Below, in pieces: positions 52,876 through 62,269 of a stretch of 64,000 nucleotides of DNA (within the stretch, counting starts at the first letter, position 1; each line of letters opens with the position of its first letter). The position numbers and the translations under genes are program-made. Below the pieces are notes generated by a model that saw only the letters and a program-made list of their open reading frames with translations, did no database searches and was not told where the DNA came from. Origin of the DNA: Reticulitermes speratus (Eukaryota; Arthropoda; Insecta; Blattodea; Rhinotermitidae); contig JAJKFL010000011.1 of NCBI GenBank assembly GCA_021186555.1, positions 6,516,501 through 6,580,500 of the forward strand. Reading direction: 5' to 3'.

Positions 52876-53956
52876 CAGCTCGTACTGTGCACAGGCTGTG
52901 ACTGAAGGTGTCCGGCAACACTACGTATTGTGCACAGGCTGTGACTGAAGGTGTCCGGCAACACTATGTATTGTGCACAGGCTGTGACTGAAGGTGTCCG
53001 GCAACACTACGTATTGTGCACAGGCTGTGACTGAAGGTGTCCGGCAACACTACGTATTGTGCACAGGCTGTGACTGAAGGTGTCCGGCAACACTACGTAT
53101 TGTGCACAGGCTGTGACTGAAGGTGTCCGGCAACACTACGTATTGTGTACAGGCTGTGAATGAAGGTGTCCGGCAACACTACGTATTGTGCACAGGCTGT
53201 GACTGAAGGTGTCCGGCAACACTGCGTATTGTGCACAGGCTGTGACTGTAGGTGTCCGGCAACACTACGTATTGTGCACAGGCTGTGACTGTAGGTGTCC
53301 GGCAACACTACGTATTGTGCACAGGCTGTGAATGAAGGTGTCCGGCAACACTACGTATTGTGCACAGGCTGTGACTGAAGGTGTCCGGCAACAATACGTA
53401 TTGTGCACAGGCTGTGACTGAAGGTGTCCGGCAACACTACGTATTGTGCACAGGCTGTGACTGAAGGCGTCCGGCAACACTACGTATTGTGCACAGGCTG
53501 TGACTGAAGGTGTCCGGCAACACTACGTATTGTGCACAGGCTGTGACTGAAGGTGTCCGGCAACACTACGTATTGTGCACAGGCTGTGACTGAAGGTGTC
53601 CGGCAACACTACGTATTGTGCAGAGGCTGTGACTGAAGGTGTCCGGCAACACTACGTATTGTGCACAGGCTGTGACTGAAGGTGTCCGGCAACAATACGT
53701 ATTGTGCACAGGCTGTGACTGAAGGTGTCCGGCAACACTACGTATTGTGCACAGGCTGTGACTGAAGGTGTCCGGCAACACTACGTATTGTGCAGAGGCT
53801 GTGACTGAAGGTGTCCGGCAACACTACGTATTGTGCACAGGCTGTGACTGAAGGTGTCCGGCAACACTACGTATTGTGCAGAGGCTGTGACTGAAGGTGT
53901 CCGGCAACACTACGTATTGTGCACAGGCTGTGACTGAAGGTGTCCGGCAACACTAT
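52876..53956. repeat. 43-bp minisatellite, about 25 units
   Basis: Unit: GTATTGTGCACAGGCTGTGA followed by CTGAAGGTGTCCGGCAACAC and TAC. Units are nearly identical; variants GTGCAGAGG, AACAATACG and ACTGTAGG recur. The AACAATACG variant appears at 53391 and 53692, exactly 301 bp (seven units) apart, which suggests higher-order block duplication. The 71-codon minus frames across it are translations of the repeat. The right edge runs directly into RTE sequence. Confidence 0.97.
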
Positions 53957-54195
53957 GCTGAGGAAGACATTTGGGCCTAAGAGAGGAGAAGTAACAGGAG
54001 AGTGGAGAAAAACATCACAGTGAGAAGCTTCATTATTTGTGCTTCCCGCCAAATATTATTAGGGTGATCAGATTGAGGAAAATGAGACGTGCATATCTGT
54101 GTTTAGGGAGAAAAGAAATGGACGGGGTTTTGGTGGGGAAACCCCTCGAGGAAGGAGACAACTTGAAAGAAGAAAGCGTAGACGACAGGGTAATA

Positions 54196-54488
54196 TTAAA
54201 GTAGATAAATTCTAAAATGTTCTGACGATGGTATGCGACATTGAGAACTAATGGGTTTCTGGACTTTGTCCATCGTCCGGAAATCTAAAATGACTAGATA
54301 ACACGACGTTTCGGAAACTGGATCTGCTTCCGTCCTCAGGTGAAGTGGGAGGGGAAACATCTACTCTGTTGTGTCCCTTAGGACGGAAGCAGATCCAGTT
54401 TCCGAAATGTCGTGTTATCTAGTCATTTTAGGTTTCCGGACGTTGGACAAAGTCCAGAAACCCATTAGTTCTCAATGTTAAAGTAGAT
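54196..54488. mobile_element. Hairpin element nested in RTE, 11-bp TSD
   Basis: The element is 54207-54477, flanked by perfect TTAAAGTAGAT (54196-54206 and 54478-54488), which is itself RTE coding sequence. Arms of about 110 bp (ACATTGAGAACTAATGGGTT.. facing AACCCATTAGTTCTCAATGT) carry hammerhead motifs at 54302-54345 (minus) and 54371-54416 (plus). A 30-bp unpaired tail precedes the left arm. Confidence 0.85.
54302..54345 (-). ncRNA. Hammerhead ribozyme-like motif
   Basis: The minus strand reads CCTGAGGAC, stem II GGAA..TTTCC, then GAAACGTCGTG. Core intact with G at the free N7 position; one extra C after A9. The opposing copy at 54371-54416 has a mutated core (CTTAGGA). Confidence 0.55.
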
Positions 54489-54664
54489 CTTAAAGAAATA
54501 TGACAGGAGGACTTCTTTTGAAAGCAGTAATGAACATTCTTGTTCCATAAATTGCGGGGAATTTCTTGACTAGCTGAGAAAATACTGACTTCTTAAGCGG
54601 GGCTCTGCTTCGTGGAATTAGTCGGTCCAGTCAGTCAGTTAGTTAGTTAGTTGGTATGTTTGTG

Positions 54665-55285
54665 TTTCAAATTCATGCCAATTCAGTACTTTATTGCACC
54701 GTGGCATTCTAATAGGAATTTATTGCCTAGCGATAAAGGCGTTCAGTTTTCAAAATACATCGTAATACAGACAGGTACCAGGAACTACATTACATGAGAT
54801 GTCTGATTTCTTGCAGAATAAATTTGTGATAATGAAATTGGTAGACGAAAAATATAATTCAAATTATACGATATTTAGAATGCGCGGAGCTTTGCAACGA
54901 CGACGAATACGTGCGTACGTGGCATAGTACAATATATAGGAGTATTTGCGGTGGTATGTAGACCGTTGTTTATTGTGCTGGTCTGCAGAAATGATAGCGT
55001 ATCCTTGGTGAAAGTATGTACATTAAGTATTAAGGCACCTTATTTGAGATTACCTGACGTCTGTACGTGATCTCATGTTGCTTGTAGAGAATGTACGTGT
55101 GTAGAAGGAAAGATCACAATTTGGTTTTATGAAACGCGCCGATACGTTATTCTGCCCCTACCTTGTTACCAGTTGTTCGATGCAATGTGTACCACTACGT
55201 TATTATCATAGTAATTTACAGCATTAGACTTAAGGACACGTATTACATTTATTAGAGATTATTTTTGGGCGCGTTCGTAAATTGC
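54665..55285. other. No recognised feature
   Basis: A/T-rich; nothing assigned. Confidence 0.4.
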
Positions 55286-55289
55286 GAAA

Positions 55290-55440
55290 AGCGACTGTTA
55301 ATGAAATCTGTGGTCTTCTGGGTAATTACACGGCGTCGTGTGGTAATTATTTACCACACGACGCCGTGTAATTACCCAGAAGACCACAGATCTCATCAAC
55401 ATCGCGGCGGAAGCCTGAAATCAAGGTCAGCGACTGATAA
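55290..55440. mobile_element. 127-bp hairpin element H4 with 12-bp TSD
   Basis: The element is 55302-55428, flanked by AGCGACTGTTAA and AGCGACTGATAA (11/12). A near-perfect palindrome of about 87 bp (ATCTGTGGTCTTCTGGGTAA.. with centre GTGGTAATTATTTACCAC) is followed by the tail ATCAACATCGCGGCGGAAGC. It has the outer arm of H3 but no hammerhead. Confidence 0.85.
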
Positions 55441-55444
55441 GTTC

Positions 55445-55925
55445 ATGTTTGTTTGTCCGTCCGCATGGAATAACTCAGCTCACACTAAACGGATTTTCTT
55501 GAAATTTGATATTTGAATAGTTTTGGAAAATCTGTCTAAAAAAATTCAAGTTTCATTAAAATCTGACAAGAATAACGGGTACTTTACATAAAGACCTATA
55601 TACATTTATGATAATATCTCGCTAAATTATTTTGAGAATGAGAAATGTTTCAGACAAAAGTGGTAAAAAAATCAAAACACGCGTTTTATGTTCAATAACG
55701 TTTTTCTGAAAATCGTGCCGTTTATGAGATAATGTGGAAAAATATGGTACAGTCAAACAGGCCACATATGACAATATAACACGGCGCATGCGCTTTACAT
55801 GCTAGATAACTAAGGCTGCAGACACACACCTAGAATATGTAACACTTATTGCTTTTACACGGCAACAATGGTTAAGCGAACGCGCCTCAATTTTGCGTTA
55901 TACTACATTGCCTGTCTTGTTTATT
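55445..55925 (-). repeat. CAGA-tailed dispersed repeat, copy 3
   Basis: Inverted relative to 31435-31931, with blocks AAAACACGCGTTTTATGTTC, GTTTATGAGATAATGTGGAA, CGGCGCATGCGCTTTACATG and ACATTGCCTGTCTTG. The CAGA tail is reduced to TTTGTTTGTCCGTCC, just after H4. Confidence 0.65.
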
Positions 55926-55929
55926 GTTT

Positions 55930-56365
55930 AAATTTTTATTTTTGAATACATTTAGCACTGTTCGAATTGGTGAAATAAGTAAAATATCTATGAAATTCGG
56001 CGCCAGGTTTGTGGTACACTCTGTTATGTATTACGTAGAAGTTAATTTCTTATTATGAAGGCCTAATCCTGACGCTTTTCTGACCTCGTGCTGACCTCAT
56101 GTATTTGTGAATATGTTTGTGTAGAAAATTATTCATTATTTTTATCTTTCATATCGTAAATGGAGTCTATTACATTTCCCCCATTCTTATCGCAAGCATT
56201 CTTTCCCATTACGCATTGTTACAAGGTTTGAAATTGTCAAAACGGGCGTTAGTATTGCCCATGAAAACTATTTTAACAGATATGTTAATGATGTTCATAA
56301 AAATTGTCTTAATTTTGTAAATAAAATCTTTGTTATTTTCCTGTCCTTAACTTGCTCCTAAATCC
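55930..56365. other. No recognised feature
   Basis: A 67-codon hydrophobic frame at 56117-56320 ends in KIVLIL; no domain or start context supports it. Confidence 0.35.
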
Positions 56366-56436
56366 AAATTACGTTATATAAGTCTAAGTCAACAAACAAA
56401 TGCACAAGATTATTGGCAAGTGTAAGATATATTTTC

Positions 56437-56480
56437 AACCCCTACATATGTTTCGGCAAATAGATTGCCATCTTCAGGGA
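56437..56480 (-). ncRNA. Hammerhead ribozyme-like motif, well formed
   Basis: Minus strand: CCCTGAAGAT, stem II GGCAA-TCTAT-type loop-TTGCC, GAAACATATGTAGGGGTT. Stem I CCC/GGG, stem III ACA/TGT, UA at the predicted cut. Same sequence as the plus-strand motif at 57147-57192. Confidence 0.7.
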
Positions 56481-57146
56481 TATGTATCAGATAACTGCAA
56501 GTGCTGTCTGCATCCAGATATACAATATATGATTCAACAGTAAAGTTTTTACGCATGTCACGAGTCAGGATGTATAACTGGAAAAATCACGAATTAAAAA
56601 CACTAAATACATAATGATTCAAATAGCAGTTACAAGTAAATATGCCTCAAGATCTTAGGATATAAATATATACAAGTAGATCAAATTGAATCGATGTTAA
56701 AATAGTAAATGTTAAAATGTTTATAGTAGTTTTTAAAACTAGTTATTGGCCATGATTAAAGGGTTGTGGTTGATTTGTTGTAGATCTCGTCCTGTACGTT
56801 GTGTGTGGCCTGTAGCCTGTACGGTGAGGTATAGTGTAGATCCACAACAGATCAACGATAACGCTTGTGTGCATGGCCAATAACTAGTTTTAAAAAACCA
56901 CTATAAAGATTTTAATATGTAATATTTTAACATCGATTCAATTTGACCTACTTGTATATATTTTCTACACTGGGATCTTGAGGCTTATTTACTTGTAACT
57001 GCTACTTGAATCATTATGTATTTAGTGTTTTTAATTCGTGATTTTTCCAGTTATACATCCTGACTCGTGACATGCGTAAAAACTTTAATGTGAAATCATA
57101 TATTGTATATTTGGATGCAGACAGCACTTGCAGTTATCTGATACAT

Positions 57147-57192
57147 AACCCTGAAGATGGCAATCTATTTGCCGAAACATATGTAGGGGTTG
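57147..57192 (+). ncRNA. Hammerhead ribozyme-like motif, best formed
   Basis: Stem I AACCC (from 57147) pairs with GGGGTT at 57186-57191. Core CTGAAGA at 57151-57157, one extra U, stem II GGCAA/TTGCC, GAAA, stem III ACA/TGT, UA before the predicted cut. All core bases agree with the type I consensus. Confidence 0.72.
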
Positions 57193-57294
57193 AAAATATA
57201 TCTTACTCTTACCAATAATCTTGTGCATTTTTTTATTCACTTAGACTTACGATACAACGCACGGTACATAACATAGAAAATACAGTATATAACT

Positions 57295-58005
57295 TAATTA
57301 TATATTGAAACTTGTTTGGATTATTGAGTAGCTCCGTAAGTATCAGGCAATTTTAAACTAAAAAATCTATATATCATTAACATGACACCAGATTGGGCCC
57401 CTTTAATTATCGTTACTTCGGTCTAAACGTAGACATTGGCTTAGTTAAGCCTAATTGTTTCCATTTGAATTTCTCGCCTTATCCTTTCCACCGCATTCCA
57501 AAGCTACACGAGTAAAGCACAAAGTTCCCTATTTATTTCCTTATTCTTTTACCAATGTAAAGTAACGTCTTACAGACTGCTGGATTGTACCAACCCCCAG
57601 AGTGAAAATATTGGCGGGAAAATTAGCAGAATTACATCATCACTTGAAAGTTAATTTCCATCTGGCAGTGACTGCAGGTTTTATCACCAGAACTAAAATT
57701 ATACTTTTGCCCCAAAACAGAATAAATACCATAAAGACCGAAACCAAATTTCAATTATTATGCTGAATTATGGACAGGCCAAGCTAATGACATTCCAATG
57801 TAACACTCAAAGCAATAAGACATCACTGTTCTACTAACTTCTCTTCTTCCCCACCCTTGCTACCTGTCTTCCCATTTTTTCAGCCTAATTGTGATCACTC
57901 TAATCTTACTTGGTGAAGATTAAAAATTAAGTATTTCCTTAGAAAAGCCTGAAAATGTAATCCCTCTATAATTTCCTGTTAGGTCTATATGTTCGTGGTT
58001 ATTAC
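57295..58005. other. No recognised feature
   Basis: A/T-rich; nothing assigned. Confidence 0.4.
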
Positions 58006-58009
58006 AAAC

Positions 58010-58804
58010 AACAGTAAGTTTACATTGTAAGTACCGTGCATTTTGTCGTGAGTTTAAGTTAAAATCAACTAATCCACAAGATTATTAACAGAGTAAGTTG
58101 TATTTGTAACCCCTACATACGTTTCGGCAATCAAGTTGCCATCCTCAGGGGGCGTTCATCAAAGAATCACAAGCAACTAAGGCATCCAGATACACACACA
58201 TTTGGCATTACAATGGAATCACTTATTCCGCTCACAATATTAAAATGAATAGATCCATGTAACTATAAAACCGCACATTGAGAGCAATAATACATTGTAT
58301 CTGAATCAGTGATTATAAGCTAATACGCCATACAACAAAAAGTGAAAACTATCTACATATATTTTTTACGTGATTCAACTTAGACGTTTAAAACATATAA
58401 TTGTTTTCTAAAAAATGTTTAACTGGCTATAGGCCATATATATATATATACAATCATATAATTGAGCTATGTCGTTCTCGTCTTGTAGCTCGGTATGTTA
58501 CGTGTCCGGTGGAGTGGTGACGTATTAGCTTATAATCACTGATTCAGACACATGTATTATTGCTCTTAGTGTTAGGTTTTATGGCTGTTTGCATCTATTC
58601 ATTTTAATAATGTGAGCGTCATGTTTACTTCCATTGTAATGCCAAATTTATGTGTATCTGGATGCCATAGATGCTTGTGATTCTTTGATGAGCGCCCTCT
58701 GAGATGGTAATTTGATTGCCGAAACGTATGTAGTGGTTACAAATACATCTTACACTGTTGATAATCTTGTGTATTAGTTGGGTTAAAATTAAACAGCACG
58801 TTTA
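58010..58804. mobile_element. Large hairpin element related to 56382-57280
   Basis: The element is 58023-58791, with candidate duplications AACAGTAAGTTTA and AACAGCACGTTTA (11/13). Arms of about 330 bp pair (AAGCAACTAAGGCATCCAGA.. facing GGATGCCATAGATGCTTG; CAGTGATTATAAGCTAATAC facing GTATTAGCTTATAATCACTG). The left tail contains ACCGTGCAT. The arms are more diverged than in the neighbour at 56.4 kb. Confidence 0.78.
58108..58151 (-). ncRNA. Hammerhead ribozyme-like motif, well formed
   Basis: Minus strand: CCCTGAGGAT, stem II GGCAACTTGATTGCC, GAAACGTATGTAGGGGTTA; stem I CCC/GGG, UA at the predicted cut. The opposing copy at 58694-58740 has lost one core base (CTGAGAT) and the stem I match. 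Confidence 0.65.
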
Positions 58805-59785
58805 GTCGCCTAAGTTACGTAACTTTTGTTTTAAACATTAGGACTTTTAATCTTGGTCGAGGCACCATCTATCTTGACAAGTTTTCCCCTCACTCCATCC
58901 CTGATAATAATTTTAATCTCCTTAAAATTTAGTGGTAATTATAGGCCACATATGCTTTAACTTTTAAGAAGACCGGTTTTCTGCCATACATTGTATTTAT
59001 ATATTTATGTATTTCATATGATTCTCAGAGTAAAGAATGAGTTTTGTTTCTAAACAGCGTTAACCGATTGGTCTTTGAAATGGAAGAACAGTGTGTTTTT
59101 TTCTATGAGGTACGAGGCGACTTATTGAACACATTTCCATTAATTCAGGCTTGTAAGTACTAAAAATCGCGTCGTCTGTAGTGCAATTTTGCAATTGTAC
59201 TTACGTAAACCTCCTCTCATCTCCTTCTACGTCGTATTATATTGTACACGCAGTTCTTCAGGCTTCGATAGACAACATACAAAGTCGAGTATTTAGAGCT
59301 TCGTATTACGAATGAAGAAAGTGTGTTATAAAATAAACATAATCCCATAAACTCCATAAGATATGACGACACCAGTACACGTTGTCCAGTGTCTTATAAT
59401 TAACTAGTGACTGTAGCAGTAAATATATCTATATTGTACTTGTTTTGTCGAGTAATGACCACTTTTGTACAAACTATTCCATTTCGTGTATAATTCAATA
59501 TCGCGCAGTTTGATGGTTTCCTAACAGGCTATGTAATCACACCTTCCGTGAATCTGAGAAGATTCTTAGTGTCTGATGCGCCTTTAAATCTACTGTCGCA
59601 ATATACGCCCTGTAGGCGTGAAGAAAATTAAGAACACACGCTTTTACTGTATACAAATAAATATATCTAAATTCCAGTTTCAGAACTGTGGTAAGTACAG
59701 TAATAACTTTTCTTTATTAGCTTATATAAAACGTGACTAAATGTTTCTGGTGAAATTGGCAGGCAACTACAGATTTAGTAAATAA
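58805..59785. other. No recognised feature
   Basis: Nothing assigned. Confidence 0.4.
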
Positions 59786-59794
59786 AGATAAATT

Positions 59795-60035
59795 GCGAGA
59801 TTTTAGCCTTCTGCCGCGCTGTAGTTGAGGAGGCCTTTGCTCTCCTGAGATGTTACGCAGCATAATTTGATATTTGTTTACTGGACAGCCTATCGGTCCT
59901 ATTTTCAAGTTTCAAGCACTCAAAGAAGAATATTCTTCTTAGACCGCTTGAAGATAGGACCGATAGGCTGTTCCGAAACGTCGGTACTAGCTACCAATGT
60001 ACACTGCGTTACATTCCCAGAAGAGTGAATGCCTT
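59795..60035. mobile_element. Hairpin element H7, diverged
   Basis: Tail AGCCTTCTGCCGCGCTGTAG, left arm CTTTGCTCTCCTGAGATGTT, right arm TTACATTCCCAGAAGAGTGA, and near-palindromic centre CCTATCGGTCC..GGACCGATAGG. Right-arm hammerhead-like motif at 59944-59984 (CTTGAAGA..TTCCGAAACGTCGG) is mutated at position 4 of the core. Confidence 0.65.
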
Positions 60036-60196
60036 AAATATAATTGGATATTCTACTTATAATAGTTGTGAAATTGGGACTTAAAATACATTTATTTGTA
60101 CTGGGATCGGCAAATATGCGAAATAATTAATTATTTTCGCTTGTTAACGTTTAGTGAAAACGAAGAAATTCTTTCTCTTGGAATAACAACTTGATC

Positions 60197-60425
60197 TTTG
60201 AGATCTCCATTTTTCTGGGATATGTTGCTGCGCTAATGAGTGATGAACGCCCGGCGTTTCGTGACAACGTGGTGCCCTCGCCTTTAATTTTCAACCATGG
60301 ACATTTCTACCCTTGCAAGATAAGACCGCCACGTTGCCTCGAAGCTGCTGACAGCAATCACCGAAAGATGCAGCGCTATATCCCAGAAAAACGGAGACCT
60401 TAACTGCACGGCTGCAAAGCCGAAA
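60197..60425. mobile_element. Hairpin element H6, decayed
   Basis: Ends GAGATCTCCATTTTTCTGGG and TATATCCCAGAAAAACGGAG ACC face each other, with CCCGGCGTTTCGTGACAACG in the left arm and tail GCACGGCTGCAAAGCC. No intact hammerhead core. Confidence 0.55.
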
Positions 60426-60429
60426 AACT

Positions 60430-61495
60430 CGAAAATCCATCTTTTTTTTTTCTTCTTCTCTGTCCTTGATTAAACTTCTCCTACCGTATCTGTCTTCAGA
60501 ACACGGCTCCTTCCTATCTTCGTCTCTTTCTTCAGACAAAGTGTTTTCTGCTCGCGGAACGTATTGAATTGCTTTTGTTTTGGTTTTATTTTCCCCCTTG
60601 TGACACTCCTACCATTGGTCACAATCCTCAGTCCATTGTTGTTTGATTAAAACACGCATATGGCATCTGATAAGACAAGCAGGTTTTGTTTTAAAATTAT
60701 ACTCCATTTAAAGATACATTTACAGTACGTATGTGATGCTCTGTCAGATATAGTGTTTGGATTCTGAAGCTGGAATGCGGATTCTTATGAGAAATTATGG
60801 TAGCCATAGCATTAGATTATAACCTCGTTTCCAGCTGAATAAAACTGCATACAGAAGTGGGCATAGATCATGAAGTAAGAATAATGATATATGGACATGG
60901 GTCACTTGTTTTAGTTAAGATAGACTACTTCGGCGTGGAAGCACTATAGCAAACAGGAAGCTCACTGACCTATCGATATGTATGTAGACTGTCTCATTAA
61001 AATTCACTTGTCTAGACTGAGCAGATCTGTATACGCAATCTTGAACAAGATTAATTTTTATTGCAATATAATCTCGTGTAGGTGGATTGGGATTGCTGAA
61101 TTCGCAAGTCGGATCAAAAGGACATGTTAGAAATGTATTGAAGGATTTCGTGATGAAGCCAATGTATCTCATGGCCAACTACAATGCAACGGGATCACGT
61201 AACGTTAAGATTATACTGTCAGTTGTGTGCCATAATGTGTTAACAATAAAGACTTGGGCTTCACCATTCCACACGGAAACAGCAGCAAGTTTGTGCTTGT
61301 ATGTAGAGTCTTGCTAAATCCTTATCTTTGGAAGTATGCAGCAAGATATGTTTGTATCTGACACAGCTAGTTCCAGGCATAGAGTGAAAAGTTTTACTCA
61401 AAGAAATACACAATATTTATTGACAACAGAGAAAATATTAAATGTACCTCTTTCTTAAAAAACAAAATATTCAGAGCTATATAATGTTGTCCGGT
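60430..61495. other. No recognised feature
   Basis: Frames of 82-87 codons show no domain. Confidence 0.4.
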
Positions 61496-61499
61496 GTTT

Positions 61500-62262
61500 C
61501 GGATGGGTGTGAAATTTTATCCATCTTAAGGAAAGAACATAGCCTGAGGTGTTCGACAATGGGGTGCTGAGAAAGATATTTGAGTCTAGGAATATTTGAA
61601 AAAAATGCACAATGAAGAGCTTCTTAATTTGTACTCTTCACCTAACATTATTCGGGTGATCACATCGAGGAGGATGAGATGCGCGAGGCATGAAGTACGT
61701 ATAGAAAAGAACAGAAATGCGAACACAGTTTTGGTGGGGAAACCTGATGAAAGGAGACCACTTACAAGACCCGGACTTAGATGGGAATATAGTGCGGAAA
61801 TTTATCTTACAGAGGTGGGGGAGCCGGAATAGTGTAGTCGGTTTAGTAATTAGGCTACGGGCTGGATAATCCGGGCTTCGAATTTCGGTAGGGACAAGAC
61901 TTTTTCTCTGTTTGGAATGGTCCAGACCCGCTCTGGGTAGCTGGGCGCAAGACGATCGGGTGTAAATTTGAGCACTCGCCTCCTAGTATCGACATTCAGA
62001 ATGAGTGGATCCATAAATCTACTTCCCCTATACGCCTTCGTGGCGTGGACAGGGACAAAGAAACCTTACTGAGGTGGGATAAGAAGGCGTGTAGTGGGGG
62101 TTTATGTGCCTCAGGCCAGAGTCACGTGGACACTCTTTTGAACACGGTATGAAACTTCAGATTCGGCAAAATTCAGGGATTTTAATAAGCTGAGGAACTC
62201 TTAGCTTTCCAAGAAGTTCTCTGATCCATTGTGTTAGTTAGTTAGTTAGTTAGTTAGCCAGT
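61500..62262 (+). mobile_element. RTE-like 3' end split by SINE D
   Basis: 61500-61819: GTGCTGAGAAAGATATTTGA, frame LLNLYSSPNIIRVITSRRMR with KPDERRPLTRPGLRWEY. It resumes at 62065 with the remaining C-terminus, GAACACGGTATGAAACTTCA and a UTR ending in TTAG repeats at 62235-62262. The coding frame has several changes, so inactive. Confidence 0.75.
61806..62078 (+). mobile_element. SINE D nested in RTE, 14-bp TSD
   Basis: The element is 61820-62064, flanked by CTTACAGAGGTGGG and CTTACTGAGGTGGG (13/14). Head AATAGTGTAGTCGGTTTAGT, B-box-like GGGCTTCGAATTTCGGT, body ACCCGCTCTGGGTAGCTGGG, end CTTCGTGGCGTGGACAGGGA CAAAGAAAC. A degraded relative is at 20965-21235. Confidence 0.82.
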
Positions 62263-62269
62263 TAGATAG

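Larger units (their letters stand above)
53957..54660 (+). mobile_element. RTE-like 3' end split by a hairpin element
   Basis: 53957-54206: ATGCTGAGGAAGACATTTGG GCCTAAGAG, GAAGTAACAGGAGAGTGGAG, TTTTGGTGGGGAAACC. It resumes at 54478: TTAAAGTAGATCTTAAAGAA, GCAGTAATGAACATTCTTG, 3' UTR GGGGAATTTCTTGACTAGCT, ending in TTAG repeats at 54636-54651. A small deletion removed part of the GHVARM region. Its 5' edge is the end of the 43-bp array. Confidence 0.75.
56370..57292. mobile_element. Large hairpin element, two intact hammerhead cores
   Basis: The element is 56382-57280 (899 bp), with candidate duplications TACGTTATATAA and TACAGTATATAA (10/12). Arms of about 380 bp pair with high identity by eye, including GCAAGTGCTGTCTGCATCCA facing TGGATGCAGACAGCACTTGC and ACTAGTTATTGGCCAT facing ATGGCCAATAACTAGT. 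The loop is about 120 bp (GTAGATCTCGTCCTGTACGT..). The right tail contains GCACGGT as in related elements. Each arm has an outward-facing hammerhead. Confidence 0.85.

Noticed and set aside
52876..53956. CRISPR array
   Set aside because: The 43-bp units are contiguous with no variable spacers, and the sequence is animal nuclear DNA.
53093..54052. Repeated 61-71-codon minus-strand proteins
   Set aside because: Translations of the 43-bp array; the period is not a multiple of three, so the frame cycles and stops recur.
56117..56320. Small membrane protein
   Set aside because: Hydrophobic 67-codon frame in A/T-rich DNA, where such frames are expected by chance; no supporting signal.
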